From NCBI GenBank assembly GCA_903953805.1, contig CAJBLC010000005.1, forward strand, positions 1-9,254: a DNA stretch of 9,254 nt, given 5' to 3'. A model generated the notes under the pieces. The model made no database searches, was not told the origin of the DNA, and worked only from the letters and a program-made list of their open reading frames with translations. This document shows, in pieces, positions 1-5,889 of the stretch. Made by a program: the position numbers and the translations under genes. This DNA comes from an uncultured Actinomycetes bacterium (GTDB taxonomy: Bacteria; Actinomycetota; Actinomycetes; Nanopelagicales; Nanopelagicaceae). Position 1 is the stretch's first letter. Each line of letters starts with the position of its first letter.

Positions 1-1385
1 CCATCTGACATCGCCGTAACAGAGAGTGAAGAGGTATTGGTTGCGAGAATGCACTCTGGCGAGACGATCTGCTCGAGCTCCTTGAAGAGAGTCTGCTTGA
101 GTGAGAGTTCTTCAAAGATCGCCTCGATAATGAAATCGCAGCCGACATATGCACTCTTATCTACTGAACCCGTGACGAGGGAGGAAAGTCTGGTCGCCAT
201 CTCGGGGGAGATTCGCTTCTTCTCAACGAGCTTGGCAATCTCACCATTAATGTAAGCAAGCCCCTTATCAACTCGAGCTTGATCAAGATCTGAGATTACG
301 ACCGGCACTTTGAGATTGCGCAAAATAGTGAGCGCTAACTGTGATGCCATGAGACCAGCACCCACAACACCAACCTTGGCCACTTTGCGGGCGAGGGCAG
401 GCTTTGGTGCGCCTTCTACCTTCTTGCGCTTCTTTTGAATCAGGTTAAAGGCGTAGAGAGATGCACGGAGTGGATCGCCCATTACAAGATCAGTGAGAGC
501 AATATCTTCCGCATCGAAACCTTGAGCTCTGGTAGAAGTTCGCGCGGCAGCAATCAGTTCAAGAGCCTTGATCGGCGACGCAATCTGCGCGCCAGGATAC
601 TTCTTTGCGATTGCAGCTTTACCGGTGGCAATTGCACGATCCCAAGCTTCGAGATCAGAGGTGTGGTCGACTCGATCAATTTTCTTCGCGCCACTCAAGA
701 TCTGTGCAGCGAATCCGACGGATTTCTCAAGAAAGTCAGCGGGCTCATACAAGGCATCAACTACACCAAGGGCAAGTGCTTCCTTCGCTTTGAGCATCGT
801 ATTGTTGTTCAGCGCATTAACCATGATGATCTGAACAGCCTTCTCCGGGCCGATCAGTTGCGGAAGGATCGTGGCCCCGCCCCAACCGGGAACTAAACCG
901 AGAAATACTTCAGGGAGAGCGGTGAAAGCGGTTGATGAAATCGTCCGGTAATCGCAATGGAGACCAATTTCTAATCCGCCGCCCAGCGCTAAGCCATTGA
1001 TAAAGGCAAAAGTTGGCTTCTTGCCCTCATTCATACGTCGAAGGACATCATGTCCAAGTTTTCCGATAGCAAGTGCTTGGCCACGATCAGAGAGGAATGA
1101 GAGTGCGGAGAGATCTGCACCTGCTGCAAAGATAAATGGCTTACCAATGATGGCAATTCCTGCGGCAGATGAGTTCTCGGCCTCAGTAATGCGTTCATTA
1201 AATTCAACAAGCGTCTTTGGTCCTAGGGTATTTGGACGGTTATGGTCCATCCCATTATCAAGAGTGATGAGAGCTAAGGTGCCTTCGAATCCAAAGGGAC
1301 GAAGATCAACCTCTCGTAAAAATGAGTGAGTGATGACCTCTTCAGGTGCGCCATCTGGAAGGGCGATCGTTGTATCAATAGCCAT
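1..1385 (-). CDS. fadB: FadB-type multifunctional beta-oxidation protein (enoyl-CoA hydratase / 3-hydroxyacyl-CoA dehydrogenase), C-terminus cut by window edge
   Basis: I translated this frame by hand from the ATG at 1385; it stays open to base 1, giving 461 residues of a family usually about 700 long. It should hydrate enoyl-CoA and oxidise 3-hydroxyacyl-CoA with NAD+ in the cytoplasm, the two steps before thiolysis. Residues about 30-220 are a crotonase fold: FAAGADLS (86-93) and LALGGGLEIG (132-141) form the oxyanion hole, and E139 and E159 (LPEVFLG), 20 residues apart, match the two catalytic glutamates of active hydratases. From about residue 336 a Rossmann NAD-binding domain begins with VGVVGAGLMASQLA, followed by DFIIEAIFEE and ATNTSSLS. 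The dehydrogenase His-Glu pair and C-terminal domain lie outside the window. The start overlaps the thiolase stop by one base (TAATG), and a purine-rich GGAAAGG lies 7 bases upstream, so translation is probably coupled. Family assignment is confident; chain-length preference is not visible. Confidence 0.95.
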   Translation of the reverse strand, partial: MAIDTTIALPDGAPEEVITHSFLREVDLRPFGFEGTLALITLDNGMDHNRPNTLGPKTLVEFNERITEAENSSAAGIAIIGKPFIFAAGADLSALSFLSDRGQALAIGKLGHDVLRRMNEGKKPTFAFINGLALGGGLEIGLHCDYRTISSTAFTALPEVFLGLVPGWGGATILPQLIGPEKAVQIIMVNALNNNTMLKAKEALALGVVDALYEPADFLEKSVGFAAQILSGAKKIDRVDHTSDLEAWDRAIATGKAAIAKKYPGAQIASPIKALELIAAARTSTRAQGFDAEDIALTDLVMGDPLRASLYAFNLIQKKRKKVEGAPKPALARKVAKVGVVGAGLMASQLALTILRNLKVPVVISDLDQARVDKGLAYINGEIAKLVEKKRISPEMATRLSSLVTGSVDKSAYVGCDFIIEAIFEELSLKQTLFKELEQIVSPECILATNTSSLSVTAMSD

Positions 1386-2572
1386 TATGCAACCTTTCCA
1401 GTGAAGTGTGGGTTCTCCCAGATCACTGTTCCGCCCATTCCCAGCCCGATACACATCGTTGTGATGCCATAACGAACTTCTGGATGGAGTTCAAATCCGC
1501 GAGCTAGGTTGAGCATTAAGCGGATACCCGATGATGCGAGGGGATGGCCAACAGCGATAGCGCCACCATGAATATTGACTCGTGGATCGTCATCAGCGAT
1601 ACCGAAGTGATCAAGGAAGGAGAGCACTTGAATCGCAAAGGCTTCATTGACTTCGAAGAGGCCGATATCGTTAATCGACAAGCCCGCTTTAGCGAGCGCC
1701 TTAATCGTCGATGGAACTGGACCGTAACCCATGATCTCGGGTTCAACTCCAGCAAAGGCAAAACTCACCAGGCGAGCTTTAACAGGTAGCCCTAACTCTC
1801 TCGCCTTCGCTTCGCTGGCGAGAATCGCTGCCGTTGCACCATCGTTAAGTCCCGCAGCATTTCCGGGAGTAACTCGACCACCTGCTCGGAATGGTGTCTT
1901 CAAGCCGGCGAGCGCCTCCATCGTTGTTGATGGTCGTGGCGGTTCATCAACTGTCGCAACACCATAACCAAGTTCTGGATTGCGAATCGCAACTGGAATG
2001 AGATCGCGCTGAATCTCTCCCGCTTCATATGCGCGGGCGGTCTTCATCTGAGAAGCGAGCGCATAACGATCTGCGCGTTCCTTCGTTAGATGAGGAAATT
2101 TATCGTGGAGTCGCTCTGCAGTATTTCCCATAGCGAGCGCATCACTTTCAACGAGTCGCTCTGCTAAATAGCGTGGATTGGGATCCATTAATTCACCCAT
2201 CGGATGATTGCCCATATGTTCAACGCCACCAGCGATCGCCAGATCATATTGACCCATGGCGATTGCACCAGAGAGTGTGGTTACTGCAGTCATCGCGCCT
2301 GCACACCAGCGATCGATGGAGTAGCCCGGAACGGTATTCGGAATTCCCGCTAAGAGTGAGGCGCTTCGTCCAATATTCATACCTTGGTCACCGGTCTGCG
2401 TTGCAGCTGCGATCGCAACTTCATCAATGGCAGAGAGCGGTAGCGATGGGTTGCGCTCGAGCAGGCCGCGCATCACGCGAACGATGATGTCATCTGCCCG
2501 GGTGCCGTGATAGAGGCTGCCAGCTTTACCAAAGGGGGATCGGACTGCATCAACAAGAACGACGTTATTCAT
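1385..2572 (-). CDS. fadA: Acetyl-CoA acyltransferase (thiolase), beta-oxidation
   Basis: This 395-residue protein is full length for thiolases. It should cleave 3-ketoacyl-CoA with CoA to release acetyl-CoA, as partner of the FadB-type protein encoded directly downstream. The catalytic set is intact: nucleophile C90 in DRWCAGAM, NEAFA at 309-313, H343 in AVGHPLASSG, and the second cysteine C374 in MCIGLGMG. GGVEHMG at 115-121 is another family hallmark. The gene starts with ATG 36 bases after the iron permease stop and ends in a one-base overlap with fadB (TAATG). No Shine-Dalgarno precedes the start. A TAnnnT hexamer 7 bases upstream with a plausible -35 suggests its own leaderless transcript. 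A biosynthetic acetoacetyl-CoA thiolase shares the same fold, but the fadB linkage favours degradation. Confidence 0.96.
   Translation of the reverse strand: MNNVVLVDAVRSPFGKAGSLYHGTRADDIIVRVMRGLLERNPSLPLSAIDEVAIAAATQTGDQGMNIGRSASLLAGIPNTVPGYSIDRWCAGAMTAVTTLSGAIAMGQYDLAIAGGVEHMGNHPMGELMDPNPRYLAERLVESDALAMGNTAERLHDKFPHLTKERADRYALASQMKTARAYEAGEIQRDLIPVAIRNPELGYGVATVDEPPRPSTTMEALAGLKTPFRAGGRVTPGNAAGLNDGATAAILASEAKARELGLPVKARLVSFAFAGVEPEIMGYGPVPSTIKALAKAGLSINDIGLFEVNEAFAIQVLSFLDHFGIADDDPRVNIHGGAIAVGHPLASSGIRLMLNLARGFELHPEVRYGITTMCIGLGMGGTVIWENPHFTGKVA
1393..1399 (-). promoter_or_regulatory. Shine-Dalgarno for fadB
   Basis: On the minus strand GGAAAGG lies inside the last codons of the thiolase gene and ends 7 bases before the fadB ATG, good spacing for a ribosome binding site. 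It supports the start at 1385. Most other genes here lack such a site, which fits fadB being translated from inside a polycistronic message rather than from its own leaderless transcript. Confidence 0.6.
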
Positions 2573-2575
2573 GGA

Positions 2576-2591
2576 GACGAGGTTACTCGTC
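2576..2591 (-). repeat. Small inverted repeat around the fadA -10 box
   Basis: GACGAG and CTCGTC form a perfect 6-bp inverted repeat around a 4-base centre (2576-2581 and 2586-2591). The centre and inner arm bases coincide with the TAACCT hexamer predicted as the fadA -10. It could be an operator that hides the -10, or chance; there is no T-run, so it is not an evident terminator. Confidence 0.35.
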
Positions 2592-2608
2592 AGTAGGTTA
2601 TTTGGGAA
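2580..2608 (-). promoter_or_regulatory. Predicted leaderless promoter of fadA
   Basis: On the minus strand TTCCCA (2603-2608, four of six matches to TTGACA) is separated by 17 bases from TAACCT (2580-2585, form TAnnnT), which ends 7 bases before the fadA ATG. This places the transcript start at or next to the start codon. The promoter lies wholly in the gap after the permease stop. It is the only promoter predicted here with both boxes at standard spacing. Confidence 0.5.
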
Positions 2609-3433
2609 CTACTTGGCAGCTGCGAGCGGAGCTGGAGCTGCGACGACCTTCGCCGGGCGGCGATAGATGCTGATCGTAACGAGGAGGTAGATCGCCCAGA
2701 CTGCGAGCGAGAGCCAGGTAGTGCTAGGGGCGATTCCAATGCTGCCATCGATGATGGTCCAGATGACTCCGCTGCCATTCTTAGCGCTCCAGGCAAGAGC
2801 GTTAGCGCCAGGAAGGTTGCCCCGGTTCTGGAACTCAGTAATTCCATGGGAGAGGACTCCACCCGCGACGACTATCAGGCCGTAGCCGGTGGTTGTAAAG
2901 AATTTTCCGAGATTAATCTTCACCGTCTTGCGGTAGAGGAGAACGCCGAGGGTGATCGCTGACGCTAATCCCAGAATCAGCCCGAGTGATGGAGCGGTAT
3001 TGGAGCGAACAGTGCGGAAATTGGCATAGATAAAGAGTGCAGTCTCAAGGCCTTCACGGGCCACGGCAAAGAATGCGGTAGAGATAAGAGCGAGTGATCC
3101 AAGGGCTAGAGCGCCATCAACGCGGCCCTGGAGTTCTTTTCCAAGTCCACGGGCAGTACGGCGCATCCAGAAGACCATGGCAGTCACAAAGGCGACAGAG
3201 AGGAGCGAAGTAGTGCCTGCGAAGAGCTCCTCACCTCTGGTTGATAGGTGGCGGGAGGTAAAGGAGAGGGCGGCACCGAGGCCCAAGCTGAGCGCTACTG
3301 CAAGGGCAACGCCAACCCAGATGAAGCGGGCTAGTGAAGCCTTTCCAGTCCGTACGAGGTAAGCGAGCAGGATCGAGATGATCAACGAGGCTTCAAGGCC
3401 CTCGCGCAAGGCGATCAATAGGGTGCTCAACAC
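2609..3433 (-). CDS. FTR1/EfeU-family iron permease, without visible EfeO or EfeB partners
   Basis: This 274-residue membrane protein belongs to the FTR1/EfeU family, which moves iron across the cytoplasmic membrane. Two REGLE motifs, at residues 10-14 and 126-130, are the family's iron-binding REXXE signatures, and each lies in a hydrophobic helix. About seven membrane segments can be picked out: 3-26, 35-58, 70-90, 108-136, 148-167, 181-198 and 240-257. HGITEF (196-201) is also typical. The C-terminus is short, basic then Ala/Pro-rich. The start is GTG at 3433; codon 2 is TTG, a possible alternative, and a stop lies just upstream. EfeU normally works with periplasmic EfeO and peroxidase EfeB, but neither is in the window. 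The gene sits between RNase D and the beta-oxidation pair with no functional link to either. Whether iron or another metal is carried cannot be read from sequence. Confidence 0.9.
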   Translation of the reverse strand: MLSTLLIALREGLEASLIISILLAYLVRTGKASLARFIWVGVALAVALSLGLGAALSFTSRHLSTRGEELFAGTTSLLSVAFVTAMVFWMRRTARGLGKELQGRVDGALALGSLALISTAFFAVAREGLETALFIYANFRTVRSNTAPSLGLILGLASAITLGVLLYRKTVKINLGKFFTTTGYGLIVVAGGVLSHGITEFQNRGNLPGANALAWSAKNGSGVIWTIIDGSIGIAPSTTWLSLAVWAIYLLVTISIYRRPAKVVAAPAPLAAAK

Positions 3434-3439
3434 CCCATA

Positions 3440-3469
3440 AGCCTAAGGCGAAGGTATCGAATTACGCAA
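3440..3469 (-). promoter_or_regulatory. Predicted leaderless promoter of the iron permease
   Basis: On the minus strand TAGGCT (3440-3445) ends exactly 6 bases before the GTG start, matching TAnnnT -10 hexamers at the other genes. TTGCGT (3464-3469) lies 18 bases further upstream as a partial -35 and falls inside the left arm of the 3460-3487 inverted repeat. The core TTAGGCTTA also resembles the middle of an IdeR/DtxR iron box (eight of nine bases of TTAGGCTAA), but the flanks do not match, so iron-repressor binding is only a weak possibility. Confidence 0.4.
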
Positions 3470-3487
3470 CTTGAATGTTGCGTAATT
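3460..3487. repeat. 28-bp inverted repeat at rnd stop / permease promoter
   Basis: AATTACGCAAC and GTTGCGTAATT are perfect 11-bp inverted arms around a 6-base centre. The minus-strand RNase D stop (3486-3488) lies in one arm and the predicted permease -35 in the other. In RNA it would fold into an 11-bp hairpin right after rnd, but only four of eleven pairs are G-C and no U-run follows, so it is a weak intrinsic terminator candidate. An operator for a dimeric regulator is the alternative. It is the longest perfect inverted repeat I noticed in the window. Confidence 0.6.
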
Positions 3488-4757
3488 ACTCCTCGGACGA
3501 AGAGCCTGGGCCAGCCTCAGCACTCTCTGGCGTAGGAGGGGGAGGCAATGGGACGGTCTCGTGAAGTGGCGTAACGAGATGAGAAGCGATGAGTTCAATC
3601 TGCCACGAACGCGCTCCGGCATCTCGCAATTTATCTGCGAGGTACTCAACTCCATCGTCCGGCTTCGGGTTGTGCCACATCGCCTGTCTCACCGCATCGG
3701 GAGAGATGAGGTTCTCAGCTGGCATTCCAAGTTCCTGCGCTCGCTCTACAACTGCAGCTCGCGCATGAGTCAATCGAGCATAACCTTGTGGATTTCGATC
3801 TCGCCACAATTTTTGTGGTGGCAATCCTGTTGCTGGAAGTCGCAACTCTGGAAGTTCATCCTTGGGAAGTTCGAGAGTTCGTCGATAGAGATCGAACCAC
3901 TCTGCAACTGGTTGATCGTTGGCACGTGAGCGACGAGTGATAATTTTTTTGAAGAGATCGAAAGTTAATGGACGTTTTGTTGCAATCTCGACCAATGCAT
4001 CATCATTGAAGATACGGCCTGGGGCAATATCGACTGAGTGCGCATAACGATCCCTCGCACTCCACAATTCACGAACAATGGCGAGCGTCATTCGATCTTT
4101 GATCTTATGCATCCCTGAAGTCTTTCGCCATGGATCGCGTTTACTTGGATGCGCAGGAGCGCTCAGTATTGCTGCAAAATCTTCACGAGCATATTCAAGA
4201 TAGCCGCGAGCTTCGAGAAGTTTCTCTACCTCATCACGAAGATCGATGAGTACATCGACATCGAGGGCGGCGTAAGTAAGCCACTCATCTTTCAACGGTC
4301 GCAGCGACCAATCGACAGCGCTATGTTCTTTAGCGAGCTGAAGTTCAAGAAGTGATTCAGAGAGGGCGCCGAGGCCCACACGTTCGCAACCTGCGATCCG
4401 TCCTCCGAGTTCGGTATCAAAGAGTTGTGTGGGGTGTATACCCAGCTCCCGAAGACATGGCAGATCTTGGGTGCTCGCATGAATAACCCATTCGCACTCT
4501 TTAAAGGTCTGATCCATGAGCGACCAGGTTGCTGAGTTATTTGCCGCGATGGGATCAATCAAGTGGAGCCCGCCATTGCGCCTGAAAATTTGAATCAGAT
4601 AAGCACGTTGGCTATAGCGAAATCCAGATGCACGTTCTGCATCGACAGCTATTGGACCTTCACCTTGTGCAAGCTCTTCAATCGCTAAGCGAAGAGCGAT
4701 GTCATCCTCAATGAGCGAGGGCATACCGTTTCGAGGAGTGAGTAAAGGTTCGGCCAT
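3486..4757 (-). CDS. rnd: Ribonuclease D (DEDDy 3'-5' exoribonuclease with HRDC domain)
   Basis: This 423-residue protein should trim RNA 3' ends, as RNase D does for tRNA precursors, using two metal ions. All DEDDy residues are visible: D39 and E41 in VDAERASGF, D98 in HASTQDLPCL, and Y162 with D166 in LTYAALDVDVL. The exonuclease domain covers about 15-200. An HRDC helical domain follows at about 220-300 (RELWSARDRYA, then GRIFNDDALVEIA), and a second HRDC-like region at about 320-395 is usual for the longer actinobacterial form. The tail is low-complexity and acidic, with PPPP at about residue 404 and a Ser/Glu-rich end. The ATG is 12 bases after the DUF3000 stop with no clear ribosome site; TAGATT, which contains that stop, ends 9 bases upstream. 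It is probably cotranscribed with the DUF3000 gene. The stop codon sits in the inverted repeat at 3460-3487. Confidence 0.94.
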   Translation of the reverse strand: MAEPLLTPRNGMPSLIEDDIALRLAIEELAQGEGPIAVDAERASGFRYSQRAYLIQIFRRNGGLHLIDPIAANNSATWSLMDQTFKECEWVIHASTQDLPCLRELGIHPTQLFDTELGGRIAGCERVGLGALSESLLELQLAKEHSAVDWSLRPLKDEWLTYAALDVDVLIDLRDEVEKLLEARGYLEYAREDFAAILSAPAHPSKRDPWRKTSGMHKIKDRMTLAIVRELWSARDRYAHSVDIAPGRIFNDDALVEIATKRPLTFDLFKKIITRRSRANDQPVAEWFDLYRRTLELPKDELPELRLPATGLPPQKLWRDRNPQGYARLTHARAAVVERAQELGMPAENLISPDAVRQAMWHNPKPDDGVEYLADKLRDAGARSWQIELIASHLVTPLHETVPLPPPPTPESAEAGPGSSSEE

Positions 4758-4769
4758 AGTATGAAGAAT

Positions 4770-5330
4770 CTACTTGCTACGTGGAAGTTGAGTGATGCCC
4801 TCGGCGAGAGGTTCTAAGCCCGAGACTCGCTCAAGGAGGGTGATCCACGCCTTCACATGCGATGTCAGAGAGTTCCCATCGATCGGCGTCCATGATGCTC
4901 GGACTTCAACTTCAGAATCTTCTTCACGACCATCGAGTTCACCATAGGAGGAGCTGGCGACTCGAGTGACGGTGCCACTTGGATGTGCATACTCCGCCGA
5001 ATGTGAGGCGAGCGCTTCTAAGAGCCAAGCCCAACTCACATCACAGAGTGAAGGATCATTTGCCAACTCTTCCTCGATCGCCGCTCGAGCGAAGGTGACG
5101 CAGCGAAATTCTCCCGACCAACCTTCTTGACCAGCAGGATCATGAAGGAGAACAAATCTGCCAGTTCCCACATCGATATCGACATCTGCGGTGAGAGCGA
5201 GGGCATGTGGTGCGAGTTTTTGAGGTGCGGGCACTTCTTCGACAACGACCTCATTGCGAACGGTAATTGCCCGAATCTCGGCGACGATTGCCTCCCAGGA
5301 CTTCACTGTTGCTGGATTCACTGTAGGCAC
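4770..5330 (-). CDS. DUF3000 family protein, function unknown
   Basis: This is a 186-residue protein of the DUF3000 family, to my knowledge restricted to Actinobacteria and of unknown function. Hallmarks are APHALALTADVDIDVGTG (40-57), GRFVLLHDPAGQEGW, FRCVTFARA, SWAWLLEAL and VEVRASWTP. There is no signal peptide or membrane segment, so it is probably cytoplasmic. The chosen start is GTG at 5330; in-frame GTG codons at residues 4 and 9 are alternatives, and none has a Shine-Dalgarno. The first start is favoured because TATCCT ends exactly 6 bases before it, as at other genes in the window. It precedes rnd by 12 bases; DUF3000 beside RNase D recurs in actinobacteria in my recollection, suggesting a shared role that remains unproven. 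Confidence 0.9.
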   Translation of the reverse strand: MPTVNPATVKSWEAIVAEIRAITVRNEVVVEEVPAPQKLAPHALALTADVDIDVGTGRFVLLHDPAGQEGWSGEFRCVTFARAAIEEELANDPSLCDVSWAWLLEALASHSAEYAHPSGTVTRVASSSYGELDGREEDSEVEVRASWTPIDGNSLTSHVKAWITLLERVSGLEPLAEGITQLPRSK

Positions 5331-5336
5331 TGCGCA

Positions 5337-5342
5337 AGGATA
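5337..5342 (-). promoter_or_regulatory. Predicted leaderless -10 of the DUF3000 gene
   Basis: TATCCT on the minus strand ends 6 bases before the GTG at 5330 and would put the transcript start on the start codon. No convincing -35 lies 16-18 bases upstream. The hexamer lies in the 24-base gap after the reductase gene. Confidence 0.4.
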
Positions 5343-5354
5343 ATTTCTAGACGA

Positions 5355-5867
5355 CTACTTCACGGGGAGGCGCGCATAGTGCAGGAAGAGTTCCTCATTA
5401 TCTGCGGAAGTCTCCTCACTTATAAGTACTAGCCCCATCTCGTGCAGATCGCAGTGAAAATAAGGGCCATCTCCTGAGATCGTGGTTTGAGTCAGATAGA
5501 GGTCATCGACCAGATTTAATCTCAGTGCTTCAGTAAGGAGATGTGCGCCAGCTTCTATGAGGACTTTCTCGTACTTCCCGCGCAGATCCAACAAGGTATC
5601 TGCAAGGCTTTTCCGAGAGAGGGTCGCCTTGGGATTCTCCGCCGCTGACCCGGGAATTTTTTCCGAGTGAGAGATGACAATAAGTGGGAGGGGCGTCTTT
5701 CCATATGGTTCGGAGCGAGACGTTGCTCCGCCAATCAGGATGCAATCCGCGCTATCGCGGAGGAGATGAAAGCGCTCTCGGTCGGCTCCGCTACTCAGTG
5801 GCGAAGAGCGACCATCTCGAGTTGTGGCTCCATCTTTACCCACAACGATGTTCGCCACTATTTGCAT
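5355..5867 (-). CDS. Stand-alone RibD C-terminal / dihydrofolate reductase-like protein
   Basis: This 170-residue protein has the fold of the RibD C-terminal (pyrimidine reductase) domain and should be an NADPH-dependent reductase. Visible signs are ANIVVGKDGATT (5-16), GRSSPLSS followed by DRERFHLLRDSADCILIGGAT (substrate and NADPH contacts at the N-terminal half), and VLIEAGAHLLTEALRLNLVDDLYLT-type sequence near 102-126, where RibD-like proteins carry the EGG-L-LVDEL pattern. The second residue of that EGG is alanine here. There is no N-terminal deaminase domain as in bifunctional RibD, so riboflavin synthesis is possible but not shown; many actinobacteria carry such stand-alone proteins with unknown substrates. 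The frame is open upstream to an ATG at 6008, but that start would overlap the divergent glycosyltransferase by 119 bases; ATG 5867 begins exactly where the fold begins and has a -10-like box 6 bases upstream. Confidence 0.85.
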   Translation of the reverse strand: MQIVANIVVGKDGATTRDGRSSPLSSGADRERFHLLRDSADCILIGGATSRSEPYGKTPLPLIVISHSEKIPGSAAENPKATLSRKSLADTLLDLRGKYEKVLIEAGAHLLTEALRLNLVDDLYLTQTTISGDGPYFHCDLHEMGLVLISEETSADNEELFLHYARLPVK

Positions 5868-5873
5868 AGGAGA

Positions 5874-5879
5874 ACGATA
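5874..5879 (-). promoter_or_regulatory. Predicted leaderless -10 of the RibD-C-like gene
   Basis: TATCGT on the minus strand ends 6 bases before the ATG at 5867. It shares bases 5878-5879 with the opposing hexamer of the glycosyltransferase. No good -35 is visible. Confidence 0.45.
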
Positions 5880-5883
5880 GCCT
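5878..5883 (+). promoter_or_regulatory. Predicted leaderless -10 of the glycosyltransferase gene
   Basis: TAGCCT ends 6 bases before the GTG at 5890. An AGGAG at 5868-5872 is 17 bases from that GTG, too far for a normal ribosome site, which favours leaderless initiation. No good -35 is visible. Confidence 0.45.
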
Positions 5884-5889
5884 TCTGAA

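Noticed and set aside
435..896. 153-residue plus-strand open frame
   Set aside because: It lies wholly antisense to the fadB crotonase domain, whose frame is clearly coding with intact motifs; the plus-strand product shows no recognisable domain.
3434..3452. IdeR/DtxR iron box upstream of the permease
   Set aside because: Only the central nine bases resemble the consensus; the outer ten barely match, leaving about nine of nineteen positions, too weak to annotate.
3460..3487. Standard Rho-independent terminator after rnd
   Set aside because: The hairpin arms are perfect but AT-rich and no U-run follows on either strand, so it is reported as an inverted repeat of uncertain role.
5868..5872. 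AGGAG as ribosome binding site for the PimB-like gene
   Set aside because: It is 17 bases from the GTG at 5890, no start codon lies at proper spacing, and an in-frame stop at 5878-5880 excludes an earlier start.
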